DNA of 64,000 nucleotides from Macrobrachium rosenbergii (taxonomy: Eukaryota > Arthropoda > Malacostraca > Decapoda > Palaemonidae), in the NCBI RefSeq assembly GCF_040412425.1, contig NC_089762.1:23671891-23735890 (forward strand). The letters run 5' to 3'. Below the pieces are notes generated by a model. That model was not told the origin of the DNA. It made no database searches and was given only the letters and a program-made list of their open reading frames with translations. The position numbers and the translations under genes were made by a program. Positions 63,736 to 64,000 of the stretch are shown in pieces (within the stretch, counting starts at the first letter, position 1; the number at the start of each line of letters is the position of its first letter).

Positions 63736-64000
63736 GTGTGAGGCTTCAAGAAAAGTCAGGAGTGAAAGACTGCTTTTTATTATTCTTGACAGGTGTTTAT
63801 AAGACAAAAAGCTGACGGAAAGGTAGCGGGCGACCCAAGGACCCCCGCTGCGTCCATACACGATTTGTCTTCTGGCAAGCATAAAAATATGTACAACATT
63901 TGTTACATGGCATATAAAAGGTAGATATACATATCGGCAGGAAGGCCGTACAATGATGCGTAAGATGAGGTGCACAAAGAATCTGATATAAAGACAGGTA
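63736..64000 (-). repeat. Copy B 5' LTR, partial (window edge)
   Basis: Ends on the minus strand with TTCTTGAAGCCTCACAC next to TGGTGACC. It lacks the 64-bp insert and so shows the empty site. Its outer end lies beyond base 64000. Confidence 0.85.

Larger units (their letters stand above)
59164..64000 (-). mobile_element. Second CsRn1-like LTR retrotransposon, minus strand, dead, 5' LTR cut by window end (copy B)
   Basis: The 3' LTR is at 59521-59164, the PBS (TGGTGACCTAGGG) at 63735 downward, and the 5' LTR runs from 63736 past the window end. The protein order matches copy A and the amino-acid sequences are clearly related (ITPFGSYTFSYSTFGLRNAG in both), but the LTRs are of a different sequence, so this is a sister family. 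RT keeps YVDD. The protease DTG has become DMG. The CHCC knuckle has lost its His and one Cys. Frameshifts occur in gag, RT and integrase. Confidence 0.88.

Overview
The window looks like intron-rich, transposon-rich chromosomal DNA of an arthropod, most likely a decapod crustacean. Signs of this are long (AT)n, (GA)n and (TTA)n microsatellites, metazoan GT-AG introns, a Ty3/gypsy family of CsRn1 type primed by tRNA-Trp, several decayed LINEs, and foldback and SINE-like repeats that I associate from memory with decapod genomes. There is no prokaryotic gene organisation, no CRISPR array, and no tRNA or rRNA gene that I can support.

Two host genes can be modelled exon by exon. The first, on the minus strand (37626 to 27239), is an LHPP orthologue, a HAD-superfamily phospholysine/phosphohistidine/pyrophosphate phosphatase. 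It has five exons that join in phase into 271 codons. Its introns hold a LINE fragment, two MITE-like elements and a possible poison exon. The second, on the plus strand (50585 to 56408), is a seven-exon gene for a secreted protein of 456 residues. It has a signal peptide, an acidic spacer, six eight-cysteine modules ending in CxCC, and a Thr/Ser-rich mucin-like tail. Modules 2-5 each occupy one symmetric phase-1 exon of 117 or 135 bp. I do not recognise the family; it is the most interesting gene here.

Layout: 1-6.2 kb is unassigned AT-rich DNA with one SINE-like repeat and two microsatellites. 6.2-8.5 kb is a composite repeat made of weak terminal inverted repeats around (TTA)n and an 11-bp-based minisatellite. 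9.2-10.9 kb is a GC-rich tandem array of about twelve 147-bp units. 12.0-13.15 kb is a 1.16-kb foldback element. 15.2-15.65 kb is a short tandem array. 15.87-22.28 kb is a second copy of the composite repeat, split by a complete but dead CsRn1-type LTR retrotransposon (17054-21905). A foldback repeat follows at 22.27-22.6 kb. 22.6-37.6 kb is the LHPP locus and its downstream flank. 39.9-41.2 kb holds an inverted pair of a dispersed repeat. 42.1-43.3 kb is microsatellite-rich. 43.6-46.6 kb is a decayed LINE on the minus strand, and 47.9-48.95 kb a second LINE relic on the plus strand. 50.1-56.6 kb is the cysteine-rich gene, with a TATA box upstream. A palindrome with a hammerhead-ribozyme-like core lies in its fourth intron. 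59.16 kb to the window end is a second, minus-strand CsRn1-type element whose 5' LTR runs off the window; its 3' LTR carries a 64-bp insertion with an 11-bp target duplication.

Apart from the two host genes, nearly all long open frames are translations of microsatellites, tandem repeats or dead retroelements.
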